64,000 nucleotides of DNA from UBA2357 sp041678045. GTDB taxonomy: Bacteria; Pseudomonadota; Gammaproteobacteria; Burkholderiales; Rhodocyclaceae. A model generated the notes under the pieces. That model was given only the letters and a program-made list of their open reading frames with translations. It did not search any database and was not told the DNA's origin. This document shows, piece after piece, positions 1-8,818 of the stretch (position 1 is its first letter; the number at the start of each line of letters is the position of its first letter). Location: assembly GCA_041678045.1 (NCBI GenBank), contig JBAYOV010000013.1:8254-72253 (forward strand). The letters run 5' to 3'. The translations under genes and the position numbers were made by a program.

Positions 1-1
1 G

Positions 2-40
2 GGCAGGCTGCTGGTACTGACACCGGAAGACAGATCGTGA
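2..40 (+). CDS. C-terminal tail of an upstream gene (partial)
   Basis: Only the last twelve codons are in the window, reading to a TGA at 38-40. The frame is open to the window edge and its stop overlaps the GTG start of the next gene (GTGA). This is the same coupling seen between later genes of this signalling run, so an upstream operon member is likely. No function can be read from twelve residues. Confidence 0.35.
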   Translation, partial: GRLLVLTPEDRS

Positions 41-1107
41 ATACAGAAAGCACACCGGGCGGGCAACAGGCGCTGTCGCTCGAAGCACGCCGGCAGTTGA
101 TGAATGAGTCGCTGGAGGAGCGCTTCCGCCACGCCGGCGATTCGGCGCTGACGCGAGGCCTGAAGGTGCTCGTCAGGCGTCATCGTGAAAACCAGAACTG
201 TCCGGTACCGCGTCCGCGCCGTATGTCCGGAGGCACGGAAGGTGCGACAGGCGTGACGGAGGCGCAGCCCCCTGCCATGCCGGTCGATCCTCAGGATTTG
301 CGCGCCCGTTTGCAGAAAATGCCCGGCTTGCCGCCGCTGGCCGGCGAGCTTCTGGCCAGCTTTGCCAACGAGGAAATCGATCTGTCCACGCTGGGCAAGC
401 GCATCGCGCTCGATCAGGCCCTGCTGGCCCGGGTGCTGCGCATTGCCAATTCTCCGTTTTATGGTTTGCGTGGCCAGGTGCTGAGCATCGATGAGGCCAT
501 CATGGTGCTGGGGGTGCGGGCGGTGCGCACGCTGGTGCTCAGTGCTGCCCTGGTGTCGGGGTTCCGGGACAGGCAGTGCACCGGATTCCAGCCCGAGCGC
601 TTCTGGCATCACTCGGTGGCAGTGGCGATTGCCGCACGCTCGCTGGCGAAAAGGATCGGTGTGAATGCGGATCAGGTATATGTGGACGGTTTGCTGCACG
701 ACCTCGGGCGTTATGCGCTGGCGGTGTGTTACCCGGCGTCGTATCAGGCGGTGCTGGACTGGCAGCAGCGGCGTCAGTGCATGTTGCGACAGGCCGAACG
801 CGATGTGCTGGGGCTGGATCATGCGCTTGCCGGCGGTGTGCTGGCCCAGCTCTGGGGCTTGCCGGAGCGCTTTGCGAACGTCATGCAGATGCACCACACC
901 CCTGATAGCGAGGTCGATGCGGCCCTGGTGCATCTGGGCGATGTGCTGGCCCATGCGATCGATCTGGGGCGGGAGGGGGACGACTTCGTACCCCCGCCCG
1001 ATGAGGCAGCGTGGGCGTGTTTCAAACCGGGCGAGGCGTTGTTGCTGGAAGTCTTCGAAGAGGCGGAGCGCAGTTTCGATGAAGCCTGCCGGGCCTTGCT
1101 GAACTGA
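37..1107 (+). CDS. HDOD domain signalling protein
   Basis: Predicted cytoplasmic 356-residue protein. Residues about 85-300 form an HDOD domain, the degenerate HD-type helical fold used as a signalling output. Typical features are the ANSPFYG segment and the LLHDLGRYAL stretch, where a true HD phosphohydrolase would carry its metal ligands. The N-terminal 80 residues are low-complexity and basic, with no recognised domain. The GTG start overlaps the previous stop. It is followed after 13 bases by a PAS kinase and then an HD-GYP protein, so it probably acts in the same pathway. HDOD proteins generally work by protein contact rather than catalysis; its partner here is unknown. Confidence 0.85.
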   Translation: MNTESTPGGQQALSLEARRQLMNESLEERFRHAGDSALTRGLKVLVRRHRENQNCPVPRPRRMSGGTEGATGVTEAQPPAMPVDPQDLRARLQKMPGLPPLAGELLASFANEEIDLSTLGKRIALDQALLARVLRIANSPFYGLRGQVLSIDEAIMVLGVRAVRTLVLSAALVSGFRDRQCTGFQPERFWHHSVAVAIAARSLAKRIGVNADQVYVDGLLHDLGRYALAVCYPASYQAVLDWQQRRQCMLRQAERDVLGLDHALAGGVLAQLWGLPERFANVMQMHHTPDSEVDAALVHLGDVLAHAIDLGREGDDFVPPPDEAAWACFKPGEALLLEVFEEAERSFDEACRALLN

Positions 1108-1120
1108 ACGGAAACGGTGA

Positions 1121-2941
1121 GTGGCGATGCAGAAACTGATCGATGCGCTGATGGTGACCGGTTTGCCGCGTCATGTGATGCTGATGGTGGGCGACCGTGA
1201 CGGCCGCATCCTGTATGTCAGTCCGCGCCTGTGCGAAGTGCTGGGGTATTCCGCCGAGGAGCTGACCGGGCAGGGTTTCAGGTCGCTCAAGAGCGGTCTG
1301 CACGACGATGCGTTCTATGCCGGCATGTGGTCTGCGGTGGCTCGCGGTGAGGAGTGGCACCACGAAATTGCCAATCGCTGCAAGGATGGCAGCACCGTAT
1401 GGCTGGAGATGACGCTGTTTGCCCTCGACGGGGCGGAGCAGCGTTATCTTGGGGTGTGCTCGAATGTGACCGAGCGCAAGCGGGCCGAACAGGCGCACCG
1501 GCAGGTGGAGGATCTGCTGGCACAAACGCTGCAGGGCGATCCGGTGCCGACCTTCGTGATCGATGCCACCCATCGGGTAACCCACTGGAACCGTGCGCTT
1601 GAGGCACTGACCGGGGTGCGGGCTGCCGACGTGGCAAACAGCGGGCAGGCGGCCCGAATCTTCTATGGCGAAGTCCGGCCGGTGATGGCCGACATGATCG
1701 TCGATGGCAGCATCGAGCGACTGGAGGCCTTTTACGGAACCACGCTCCGGCGCAGCCCGGTGGTGACCGATGCGTACGAGGCCGAAGGGTACTTTCCCGA
1801 CATCGGCGGGGGCGGTCGCTGGCTGGCCTTCACTGCGGCGCCGCTGCGCGATGCGGCCGGCCGGATCATCGGGGCGATCGAAACCCTGCAGGACGTGACC
1901 GAACGCAAGCAGGCCGAAGCGGCGCTCAAGCATGCTTATGACGAACTGGAAATGCTCGTGCAGCAGCGTACCGGCGAGCTGGCCAGGGCGAAGGCCGCAC
2001 TGGAGGCGGACATGCAGGAGCGGGAGCGCTCCGAGCGCGAGTTGCTGCGACGCAATGCCGAGCTGACCGAACTCAACACCCGGCTGGGCGAGGCGCAGGA
2101 ACAGCTCGCACAGTCCGAGCGGCTGGCGTCGATCGGTCAGCTGGCCGCAGGCGTGGCTCACGAGATCAACAATCCGATTGGCTATGTGCAGTCCAACCTG
2201 GGCACTCTGGGGAGTTATCTGGACGACCTGTTCCAGCTCATGAGCAGTTACGAACTGGCGCTGGTCGAGATGCCGCGCGACAACCCACAGCTGATTGCGG
2301 CGATGCAGCTCAAGCAGGAGAAGGATTTCGACTTCCTGCGCGAGGATGTGCCCTCGCTGATGGCCGAGTCTCACGAGGGCATCACCCGGGTGCGCAAGAT
2401 CGTTGCCGACCTGAAGGATTTTTCGCGGGTGGACAACAGCCAGGAATGGCAGTGGGCCAATCTGCATCAGGGGCTGGAGAGCACCCTCAACATCGTCAAT
2501 AACGAGATCAAGTACAAAGCCGATGTGGTCAAGCAGTTTGGCGATCTGCCCGACATCGAATGCCTGCCCTCGCAGCTCAACCAGGTGTTCATGAACCTGA
2601 TGGTGAATGCCGCGCATGCCATTCCGGTCAACACCCGTGGCACCATCACCCTGCGCACCGGCATGGGCGAGGGCGGCGACACGGTATGGGTGGAGGTTGC
2701 AGACACCGGCTGCGGCATCGAGGCCGATCACCTGAAGCGCATTTTCGATCCCTTCTTCACGACCAAGCCGGTGGGCAAGGGGACCGGACTGGGTCTGTCC
2801 CTCTCATATGGCATCGTGCAGAAGCATGGTGGCCAGATCATGGTGAGCAGCGAGCCGGGCAAGGGCAGCCGTTTCCGGGTGAGCCTGCCGGTCAGCCAGA
2901 CCCACGGCGAGGAGCATGATCGCACGGAGGGGCTGCAGTGA
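1121..2941 (+). CDS. Soluble PAS-PAS sensor histidine kinase
   Basis: 606 residues with no membrane segment. PAS domain 1 spans about 15-125 and PAS domain 2 about 130-260. A coiled coil (265-335) leads to a HisKA helix with the phospho-acceptor in GVAHEINNP (His347), then a HATPase domain with N box QLNQVFMNLMVNAA and G boxes DTGCGIE and GKGTGLGLS. The ligand of the PAS domains is unknown. The gene ends in a GTGA overlap with a receiver-HD-GYP gene, its most likely phosphotransfer partner. The kinase core closely resembles the two other kinases downstream, suggesting local duplication. The start is GTG at 1121; ATG at 1127 is an alternative. Confidence 0.88.
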   Translation: MAMQKLIDALMVTGLPRHVMLMVGDRDGRILYVSPRLCEVLGYSAEELTGQGFRSLKSGLHDDAFYAGMWSAVARGEEWHHEIANRCKDGSTVWLEMTLFALDGAEQRYLGVCSNVTERKRAEQAHRQVEDLLAQTLQGDPVPTFVIDATHRVTHWNRALEALTGVRAADVANSGQAARIFYGEVRPVMADMIVDGSIERLEAFYGTTLRRSPVVTDAYEAEGYFPDIGGGGRWLAFTAAPLRDAAGRIIGAIETLQDVTERKQAEAALKHAYDELEMLVQQRTGELARAKAALEADMQERERSERELLRRNAELTELNTRLGEAQEQLAQSERLASIGQLAAGVAHEINNPIGYVQSNLGTLGSYLDDLFQLMSSYELALVEMPRDNPQLIAAMQLKQEKDFDFLREDVPSLMAESHEGITRVRKIVADLKDFSRVDNSQEWQWANLHQGLESTLNIVNNEIKYKADVVKQFGDLPDIECLPSQLNQVFMNLMVNAAHAIPVNTRGTITLRTGMGEGGDTVWVEVADTGCGIEADHLKRIFDPFFTTKPVGKGTGLGLSLSYGIVQKHGGQIMVSSEPGKGSRFRVSLPVSQTHGEEHDRTEGLQ

Positions 2942-4350
2942 GCGAAGGGGGCGACTGGAACGCAGGGGGCGAGAAGGCAGAGGAGGCCGCAGAGGCCGCA
3001 GAGGCCGGCGCGGCCGAGGGTCTTGCAGGCCGCGATGACCGCCTGCAGGGCCCGGCGAGCATTCTGTGCGTCGATGACGAGCGCAACATCCTGTCCGCCC
3101 TGCGCCGGTTGTTCCGGCCCAGCGGTTACCGGGTACTGGTGGCTGAAAGCGGCAGCGAGGCCCTGGCCCTGCTCGAAGCCGAACAGGGCAGGGTGAATCT
3201 GGTCATTTCCGACATGCGCATGCCGGTGATGGACGGCGCCCGCTTTCTGGCCGAGGTGCGTGGCCGCTGGCCCGACATCGTGCGCATTCTCCTCACCGGC
3301 TATGCCGACATGGCGTCGACCATCGCCGCGATCAACGAAGGCCAGATCTACCGCTACATCTCCAAGCCCTGGAACGACAGCGATGTGCTGCTCACCGTGC
3401 AGGGCGCGCTGGAGCGGCAGGCGCTGCAGCACGAGAAGGCCCGGCTGGAAGCGCTCACCGTGCGGCAGAACGCCGAACTGAAGCAGCTCAATGCCGGTCT
3501 CGAAGAAAAGGTGCGCGAACGTACCGAGGAACTGCGTCTGGCCAATGACCGGATCAAGCGCAGCTTCTTCACCTCCATTCAGGTGTTTGCCAACCTGATC
3601 GAACTGCGCGGCGGCAATGTGGCCGGTCATTCGCGCCGGGTGGCCGACCTGTCGCGCAAGATCGCCGCTGCGATGGGCCTGGACGGACGGGCCTGCAACG
3701 ACATCTTTCTGGCCGGTCTGCTGCACGATATCGGCAAGATCGGGCTGCCTGACGCGCTGCTCGCCAAACCGCCCAACAAGATGACCGGCGAAGAACTCGG
3801 CCCTTTTCGCCGGCACGCGATCAAGGGCGAACAGACCCTCATGGCGCTCGAAGACCTGCGCCCGGCCGCACGCATCATCCGAAGCCATCACGAGCGTTTC
3901 GATGGGCAGGGCTATCCCGACGGTCTGGCCGGAATGATGATTCCGCATGGGGCGCGCATTCTTGCGCTGGCCAATGAGTACGACGGGCATGTGCACGGCA
4001 CGCTGACCGGCAAACGGCTCACTGCCGACGAGGCCCGGATGATGATCCTGCAGGGGCGGGGCAAGCGCTACGACCCGGCGGTGGTCGATGCCTTCATCCA
4101 GCTGTTCGGCGCGCCGCCCACGCCGCCGGCCGACGAGATCGCCATCGCCCCGGCCAACCTGCGCCCCGGCATGGTGCTGGCGCGCGACCTGATCAGCTCC
4201 GACGGGGCCTTGCTGCTGGCGGTCGACTACATGCTCGACGAAAACCTGATCCGCCAGATCCAGGACTATGAACGTGGCGAAGGCACGCGCATCACCCTGT
4301 ACGTGCGCCCGCAGCGCGCCCCGCTCAAGGGCAGGGTAGCGGGTTCATGA
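2938..4350 (+). CDS. Response regulator with HD-GYP phosphodiesterase domain
   Basis: 470 residues. After an Ala/Glu-rich leader partly built from a 9-bp tandem repeat (about 2983-3009), a receiver domain (about 40-160) carries phospho-acceptor Asp92 in VISDMRMP and the FKPW-type SKPWND ending. A coil (165-200) leads to an HD-GYP domain (about 205-400) with HDIGKIG, the SHHERFDGQGYPDGL signature and further metal-binding histidines. The GYP motif is intact, so it should hydrolyse cyclic di-GMP. It overlaps the kinase before it (GTGA) and the kinase after it (ATGA), which argues for a co-translated two-component unit. The RpfG family has the same architecture. Confidence 0.88.
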   Translation: MSEGGDWNAGGEKAEEAAEAAEAGAAEGLAGRDDRLQGPASILCVDDERNILSALRRLFRPSGYRVLVAESGSEALALLEAEQGRVNLVISDMRMPVMDGARFLAEVRGRWPDIVRILLTGYADMASTIAAINEGQIYRYISKPWNDSDVLLTVQGALERQALQHEKARLEALTVRQNAELKQLNAGLEEKVRERTEELRLANDRIKRSFFTSIQVFANLIELRGGNVAGHSRRVADLSRKIAAAMGLDGRACNDIFLAGLLHDIGKIGLPDALLAKPPNKMTGEELGPFRRHAIKGEQTLMALEDLRPAARIIRSHHERFDGQGYPDGLAGMMIPHGARILALANEYDGHVHGTLTGKRLTADEARMMILQGRGKRYDPAVVDAFIQLFGAPPTPPADEIAIAPANLRPGMVLARDLISSDGALLLAVDYMLDENLIRQIQDYERGEGTRITLYVRPQRAPLKGRVAGS

Positions 4351-6674
4351 AGGCAGATAGCGCCGTGCTCCGTGAAGCGCCCGCCTGGGGTAATCGCGCC
4401 TTGCTCTGGCTCGCGGTGTTGTTGCTCGTCGGCATTACCGCCGCAGTGCTGGTGGAAGTGCGCAAGCAGGCGCATGAACAGGCGCGGGGGCAGATGGCAG
4501 AAACCCTGAGCACCGTTTCCACGATCAAGCTGGCCGACCTGCGCCACTGGCTGCACGACCTGCAGACCAAGAATGCACTGCCGGTCGGTAATGTACTGGG
4601 GCGTGCACTGGCCGCTGCCGACACTGCCCCCGGGCAGCTTCAGGTGCCTGACGCACATGAGCGGCTGCGCTGGCTGGTGGAGCGCTCCGACGAATTTCGC
4701 ACCGGCTGGCTGCTCGACCTGAGCGGCCAGCCGGTGCTGAGTCTGGACGAGGTGCCGCCGCCGCAGTTGCCGGACACGCTGCTCGCCGAGGCTGCAGCCC
4801 AGCCCTTGCCCCAGCTGGGGGATTTTTACCTCAACCCGCAGGGACTGCCCTCGCTTGCCACGGTCACGGCGGTACGCACATGGCAGGCCGGGCAGGCCGT
4901 GTTGGTCGGTTACATGGTCATCGAGATCGAGCCGGCAGCAGACCTCTTTCCGATGCTCGACAGTGGCCTGTCGGAAGGGCGTGCGCTGCGGGTATGGCTC
5001 ATGCGGCGTGAAGGCGAGAGCGTGCGCTTTCTCGGCAGCAGCGGACCGCTTGAGGCGCCGGGGCATTTCAGCCTGATGACGGTCCAGGGGCAGGACGTGC
5101 TGGCGATGAAACCGCCCGAGATGGCCGGTCAGGTGCTTGAAGCGGAAGACGTGACCGGCGAGCCGGCGATCGGCGTGGTACAGCGCCTGCAGGGGCGTGA
5201 CTGGCTGCTGGTCACCAGCATTCCGCTGGCGGTGGTGGAGGCCGAAGCGCAGGCCGCCTTCGTACGGGTGGCTGCCAGCGTGGTGGCGCTGGTCGTGCTG
5301 CTGGCAGGTCTGCTGGGGGCGCTCATGGGCGTGTTCAGCCTGCGGCGCAATCTGCAGGCGGTGTCGGTGGACCTGCAGCGGGTGCGCCGGGAAAGCCTGC
5401 TCGATTTCTTCATCCGCTACGCCAACGACGTGGTGTTGCTGATGGACGAGACGGGGACGATTCTGGAATGCAACGATGCGGCCTGCACCACTTACGGCCA
5501 TTCCCGCGAGCAGCTTATCGGGGCCAATGTGAGGATGCTCCGGGCACCCGAAACGCTGAAGGATGTGGCCCGGCAGCTGAGCGATGCGAGCACGCCGCTC
5601 GGACTGACCTTCAAGACCCTCCATCAGCGCGCGGACGGCAGCCGTTTCGCGGTGGAGGTCAGCTCGGGCACCTTCGAGCATGAAGGCCGGCGTTACCGGC
5701 AGAGCATCATCCGCGACATCAGCCAGCGCGAGGCCGACGCCATTGCGCTGGCCCGCAGCGAGGCGCAGCTGCGCGAAGCGCTCGATCAACAGATCGAACT
5801 CAACCGCAAACTGGCTGCCGCACACAGCCAGTTGCTGCAGTCCGAGAAAATGGCCTCCATCGGCCAGCTGGCCGCAGGCGTGGCTCACGAGATCAACAAT
5901 CCGGTCGGTTTTGTCAACTCCAATCTCGGCACCTTGTGCACCTATGTAGAGGCCTTGCTGACGCTTGTGGAGACGGCGCGCGAGCAACTGCAGGCCGGTG
6001 ACCATGCTGATGCTTTCGAAGCGCAGCTGATCGCGCACGACTTTGCCTTCATCCGCGAGGATGCGCCCGCCCTGCTCAACGAGTCGCTGGAGGGGCTGAT
6101 GCGGGTGCGCAAGATCGTGCAGGACCTCAAGGATTTCTCGCGGGTGGGCGAGAACGACTGGCAATGGGCCAACCTGCATGCGGGGCTGGACAGCACGCTG
6201 AACATTGTCTGGAACGAGATCAAGTACAAGGCCCGGGTGGACAAGCAGTACGGCACGCTGCCCGAGGTGATGTGCCTGCCCTCCCAGCTCAACCAGGTGT
6301 TCATGAACCTGCTGGTGAATGCCGCGCAGGCCATCGACAGCCAGGGGGTGATCACCCTGCGCACCGGCACGCTGCCGGAATCGGATGATGTTTGGGTGGA
6401 AGTCGAGGATAATGGGTGCGGTATCGACGAGGCGCTCGTGCCACGTCTGTTCGACCCGTTTTTTACAACCAAGCCCGTGGGGGCGGGCACCGGACTGGGG
6501 CTGTCGCTGGCGTTCTCGATCGTGCGCAAGCATGAGGGACACATCGAAGTGCGCAGCCAGCCGGGCAAGGGCAGTTGCTTCAGACTGGTCCTGCCACGGT
6601 GCCCAGCCGAGCGCATGCGCGAGGCCGGCCAGCCGGCCATGCCCCGGCCTGCGGATCAAGAGGTAGCGTCATGA
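4347..6674 (+). CDS. Membrane-bound PAS sensor histidine kinase
   Basis: 775 residues. A first membrane helix (about 12-33) and a second (about 305-330) enclose a roughly 270-residue periplasmic sensor region with no motif I recognise. One PAS domain (about 350-480) follows, then a HisKA helix with GVAHEINNP (His514) and a HATPase domain with FMNLLVNAAQAI and GAGTGLGLS. It is translationally coupled to the HD-GYP regulator before it and, by ATGA, to the small receiver after it. The kinase core is highly similar to the other two kinases in this run. The stimulus is unknown and probably extracytoplasmic. Confidence 0.87.
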   Translation: MKADSAVLREAPAWGNRALLWLAVLLLVGITAAVLVEVRKQAHEQARGQMAETLSTVSTIKLADLRHWLHDLQTKNALPVGNVLGRALAAADTAPGQLQVPDAHERLRWLVERSDEFRTGWLLDLSGQPVLSLDEVPPPQLPDTLLAEAAAQPLPQLGDFYLNPQGLPSLATVTAVRTWQAGQAVLVGYMVIEIEPAADLFPMLDSGLSEGRALRVWLMRREGESVRFLGSSGPLEAPGHFSLMTVQGQDVLAMKPPEMAGQVLEAEDVTGEPAIGVVQRLQGRDWLLVTSIPLAVVEAEAQAAFVRVAASVVALVVLLAGLLGALMGVFSLRRNLQAVSVDLQRVRRESLLDFFIRYANDVVLLMDETGTILECNDAACTTYGHSREQLIGANVRMLRAPETLKDVARQLSDASTPLGLTFKTLHQRADGSRFAVEVSSGTFEHEGRRYRQSIIRDISQREADAIALARSEAQLREALDQQIELNRKLAAAHSQLLQSEKMASIGQLAAGVAHEINNPVGFVNSNLGTLCTYVEALLTLVETAREQLQAGDHADAFEAQLIAHDFAFIREDAPALLNESLEGLMRVRKIVQDLKDFSRVGENDWQWANLHAGLDSTLNIVWNEIKYKARVDKQYGTLPEVMCLPSQLNQVFMNLLVNAAQAIDSQGVITLRTGTLPESDDVWVEVEDNGCGIDEALVPRLFDPFFTTKPVGAGTGLGLSLAFSIVRKHEGHIEVRSQPGKGSCFRLVLPRCPAERMREAGQPAMPRPADQEVAS

Positions 6675-7261
6675 CACACCGAATCCTGTTGGTGGATGAT
6701 GAGTCCGGCATCCTGAGCGCGCTCAGGCGGCTGCTGGTGCTCACACCCTGTACTTTCAATGGTCGCACCTACCGGCTGCAGGTCGATACCTTCGACTGCC
6801 CGGTGGCCGCGCTGGCGTCCGTCGAAACGGTGCCTTACGAGCTGGTCGTGTCCGACTACCGCATGCCCGGCATGGATGGTGTGCAGTTTCTCAGCCAGGT
6901 GCGCGAGCTGCAACCCCATGCGGTGCGTTTCATTCTGTCGGGCTACGCCGATCTGGGCGCACTGGTGGGGGCGATCAACGAGGCGCAAATCAGCCGTTTC
7001 ATTGCCAAGCCCTGGAACGATTACGAGCTGGTGTCGGCGATTGCGCAGGGGCTGGCCTACCGGGAGTTGCAGGTTGAAACCGAGCGCCTGGCCAACGAAA
7101 AGCGTGTGGAGCGCCAAATGCTCAGCCGCGAGGAGTACGAGCTGAAGAAGCTGGAAGCCGAGTCGCCGGGCATCACCCGGGTGCGCTGGGGAGACGACGG
7201 TTCGGTGATCCTCGACCCCGATTTGCAGGCCGAATACGAACGCCTGCACCCGGACGAATAA
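6671..7261 (+). CDS. Stand-alone receiver protein with coiled tail
   Basis: 196 residues, starting at the ATG that overlaps the upstream kinase stop; a longer reading from 6575 would run through the kinase C-terminus and is less likely. The receiver has the acidic pair VDDE, acceptor Asp62 in VVSDYRMPGMDG, and AKPWND. There is an insertion of about a dozen residues between the first helix and second strand (around residues 28-40). The C-terminal 60 residues are a charged helix plus a short segment that does not resemble a DNA-binding, GGDEF, EAL or HD output. It may act by protein contact, or as a phosphate shuttle to the large GGDEF-EAL protein facing this operon. Confidence 0.82.
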   Translation: MTHRILLVDDESGILSALRRLLVLTPCTFNGRTYRLQVDTFDCPVAALASVETVPYELVVSDYRMPGMDGVQFLSQVRELQPHAVRFILSGYADLGALVGAINEAQISRFIAKPWNDYELVSAIAQGLAYRELQVETERLANEKRVERQMLSREEYELKKLEAESPGITRVRWGDDGSVILDPDLQAEYERLHPDE

Positions 7262-7308
7262 ACAGGCATGATGTGCGACCCGATCATCCGCACGCGGTAC
7301 GGAGCTGA

Positions 7309-8772
7309 ATGATGCTTGAAGCCTTCAAGTGGGATCACCGCTATGAACTGGGCCTGGAAGAGGTCGATGCCCAGCATCACCGGCTGGTCGACATGCTCAA
7401 CGAGCTTATCGAGGTACTGACCAGCCAGCGGGACATCCCGGAGGAGGTCATCGCACATCTGCTCGACGAGCTGGAGGCTTATGCCCATGTGCACTTCCAG
7501 GATGAAGAGGCGTTGATGCTGGCCGGTCAGTGCGACCCCCGGCATATTGCCATTCACACCCGCCAGCACCAGATGTTCGTGGAGCAGGTACGCATGGCAC
7601 GCAGCGAATACCACGCGGCAGGCCGGCCACGCGACATTCTCGAACTGTTGGCCAGCTTTGCGATTACCTGGCTGTCCTTTCACATCCTGGGCTCCGACCG
7701 TGAAATGGCCGGGCAGCTCGAACGGGTGAAAGCCGGTCAGCCGGCCGAGCGTCGATCCCAGTCCGAAGTCGAAGTCGATGGTGGGGCCACCCGCATTCTG
7801 GTCGAGGCGATGAGCCGGCTGTACGACCTGATGGCCCAGCGCAATCTGGCCCTGTCCGCTGCCCGTGACGAGCTCGCCATGCTCAATGCCAGCCTGGAGC
7901 AGCGCGTGTCGGAACGCACGGCCGAGCTGAAGGCCGCGCTCGACGAGGTGGAGCGTACCCGAGAGCAGTTGCTGCAATCCGAAAAAATGTCGGCCATCGG
8001 CCAGCTGGCTGCGGGTGTGGCGCATGAAATCAACAACCCGGTCGGCTTCGTCAGCTCCAATCTGGGCAGCCTGCGGCAATACACCCTGCGTCTGCTCGAC
8101 CTGATTGCCGGCTACGACCGCCTGCTGCAGTCCATGAACGCTCCCGAGCGGGTGATGCAGGCGTTCGAGCAGCTCAAGCAGCAGCACGATTATGCCTACA
8201 TGCGCGAAGACCTGGGCGACCTTCTGAACGAATCGATGGAAGGGCTCGACCGGGTGAAGAAGATCGTGCACGACATGAAGGAGTTCTCCCATGTCGACCG
8301 TGCCGAGTGGGAGTCTGCCGACCTCAATGCGTTGCTCGAGAGCACGCTCACCATGGTGTGGCATGAGCTCAAGTACAAGGCCGAGGTGCAGCGCGACTTT
8401 CAGCCGCTGCCCGCAGTGCGCTGCATGCCGGCGCAGCTCAGCCAGGTGTTCATGAACATGCTGGTGAATGCCGCACAGGCCATCGAGCAGGCGCCCGGGC
8501 GCATCGTTCTGAGCTCACGCATGCACGGCAACGAGGTGACGCTGTCGGTGCGTGACAATGGCAAGGGAATGGGGGCGGAGGTGATCAAGCATTTGTTCGA
8601 GCCGTTCTTCACCACCAAGCCGGTGGGCAAGGGCACCGGGCTGGGCTTGTCGATTGCCTATGAGATCGTCAAGCGCCACGCCGGGCGGATCGAGGTGGAC
8701 AGCACGCCGGGGGCGGGCACCTGCTTTACGGTGCACCTGCCGCTCGACCCCGAGCCCGCACTGCAGGACTGA
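7309..8772 (+). CDS. Bacteriohemerythrin-histidine kinase fusion
   Basis: 487 residues. Residues about 5-135 are a bacteriohemerythrin domain with the expected di-iron ligand pattern: the early WDH, AQHHRLVDMLNE, HFQDEEALM, HTRQHQMF and the final HILGSD. A coil (about 155-230) follows, then HisKA with GVAHEINNP (His239) and a HATPase domain with FMNMLVNAAQAIE and GKGTGLGLS. There is no membrane segment. Hemerythrin domains bind oxygen or sense redox state through a di-iron centre, so oxygen-responsive autophosphorylation is the natural reading (inference). It stands 47 bases after the receiver gene and closes the plus-strand signalling run. ATG at 7312 is an equally good start. Confidence 0.88.
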   Translation: MMLEAFKWDHRYELGLEEVDAQHHRLVDMLNELIEVLTSQRDIPEEVIAHLLDELEAYAHVHFQDEEALMLAGQCDPRHIAIHTRQHQMFVEQVRMARSEYHAAGRPRDILELLASFAITWLSFHILGSDREMAGQLERVKAGQPAERRSQSEVEVDGGATRILVEAMSRLYDLMAQRNLALSAARDELAMLNASLEQRVSERTAELKAALDEVERTREQLLQSEKMSAIGQLAAGVAHEINNPVGFVSSNLGSLRQYTLRLLDLIAGYDRLLQSMNAPERVMQAFEQLKQQHDYAYMREDLGDLLNESMEGLDRVKKIVHDMKEFSHVDRAEWESADLNALLESTLTMVWHELKYKAEVQRDFQPLPAVRCMPAQLSQVFMNMLVNAAQAIEQAPGRIVLSSRMHGNEVTLSVRDNGKGMGAEVIKHLFEPFFTTKPVGKGTGLGLSIAYEIVKRHAGRIEVDSTPGAGTCFTVHLPLDPEPALQD

Positions 8773-8781
8773 CGACGCATT

Positions 8782-8808
8782 CCGGGGCCGGATGCCAGCA
8801 TGCCCCGG
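8782..8808. terminator. Hairpin between convergent genes
   Basis: A 7-bp GC stem (CCGGGGC at 8782-8788 with GCCCCGG at 8802-8808) encloses a 13-base loop exactly between the converging kinase and GGDEF-EAL genes. There is no clear T run on either side, so it may be an inefficient or bidirectional terminator. Confidence 0.4.
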
Positions 8809-8818
8809 GGCCGACTGC

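Noticed and set aside
1022..2731. Long minus-strand open frame opposite the first kinase
   Set aside because: It lies wholly antisense to a clear PAS kinase, has no domain, and reflects third-position GC bias.
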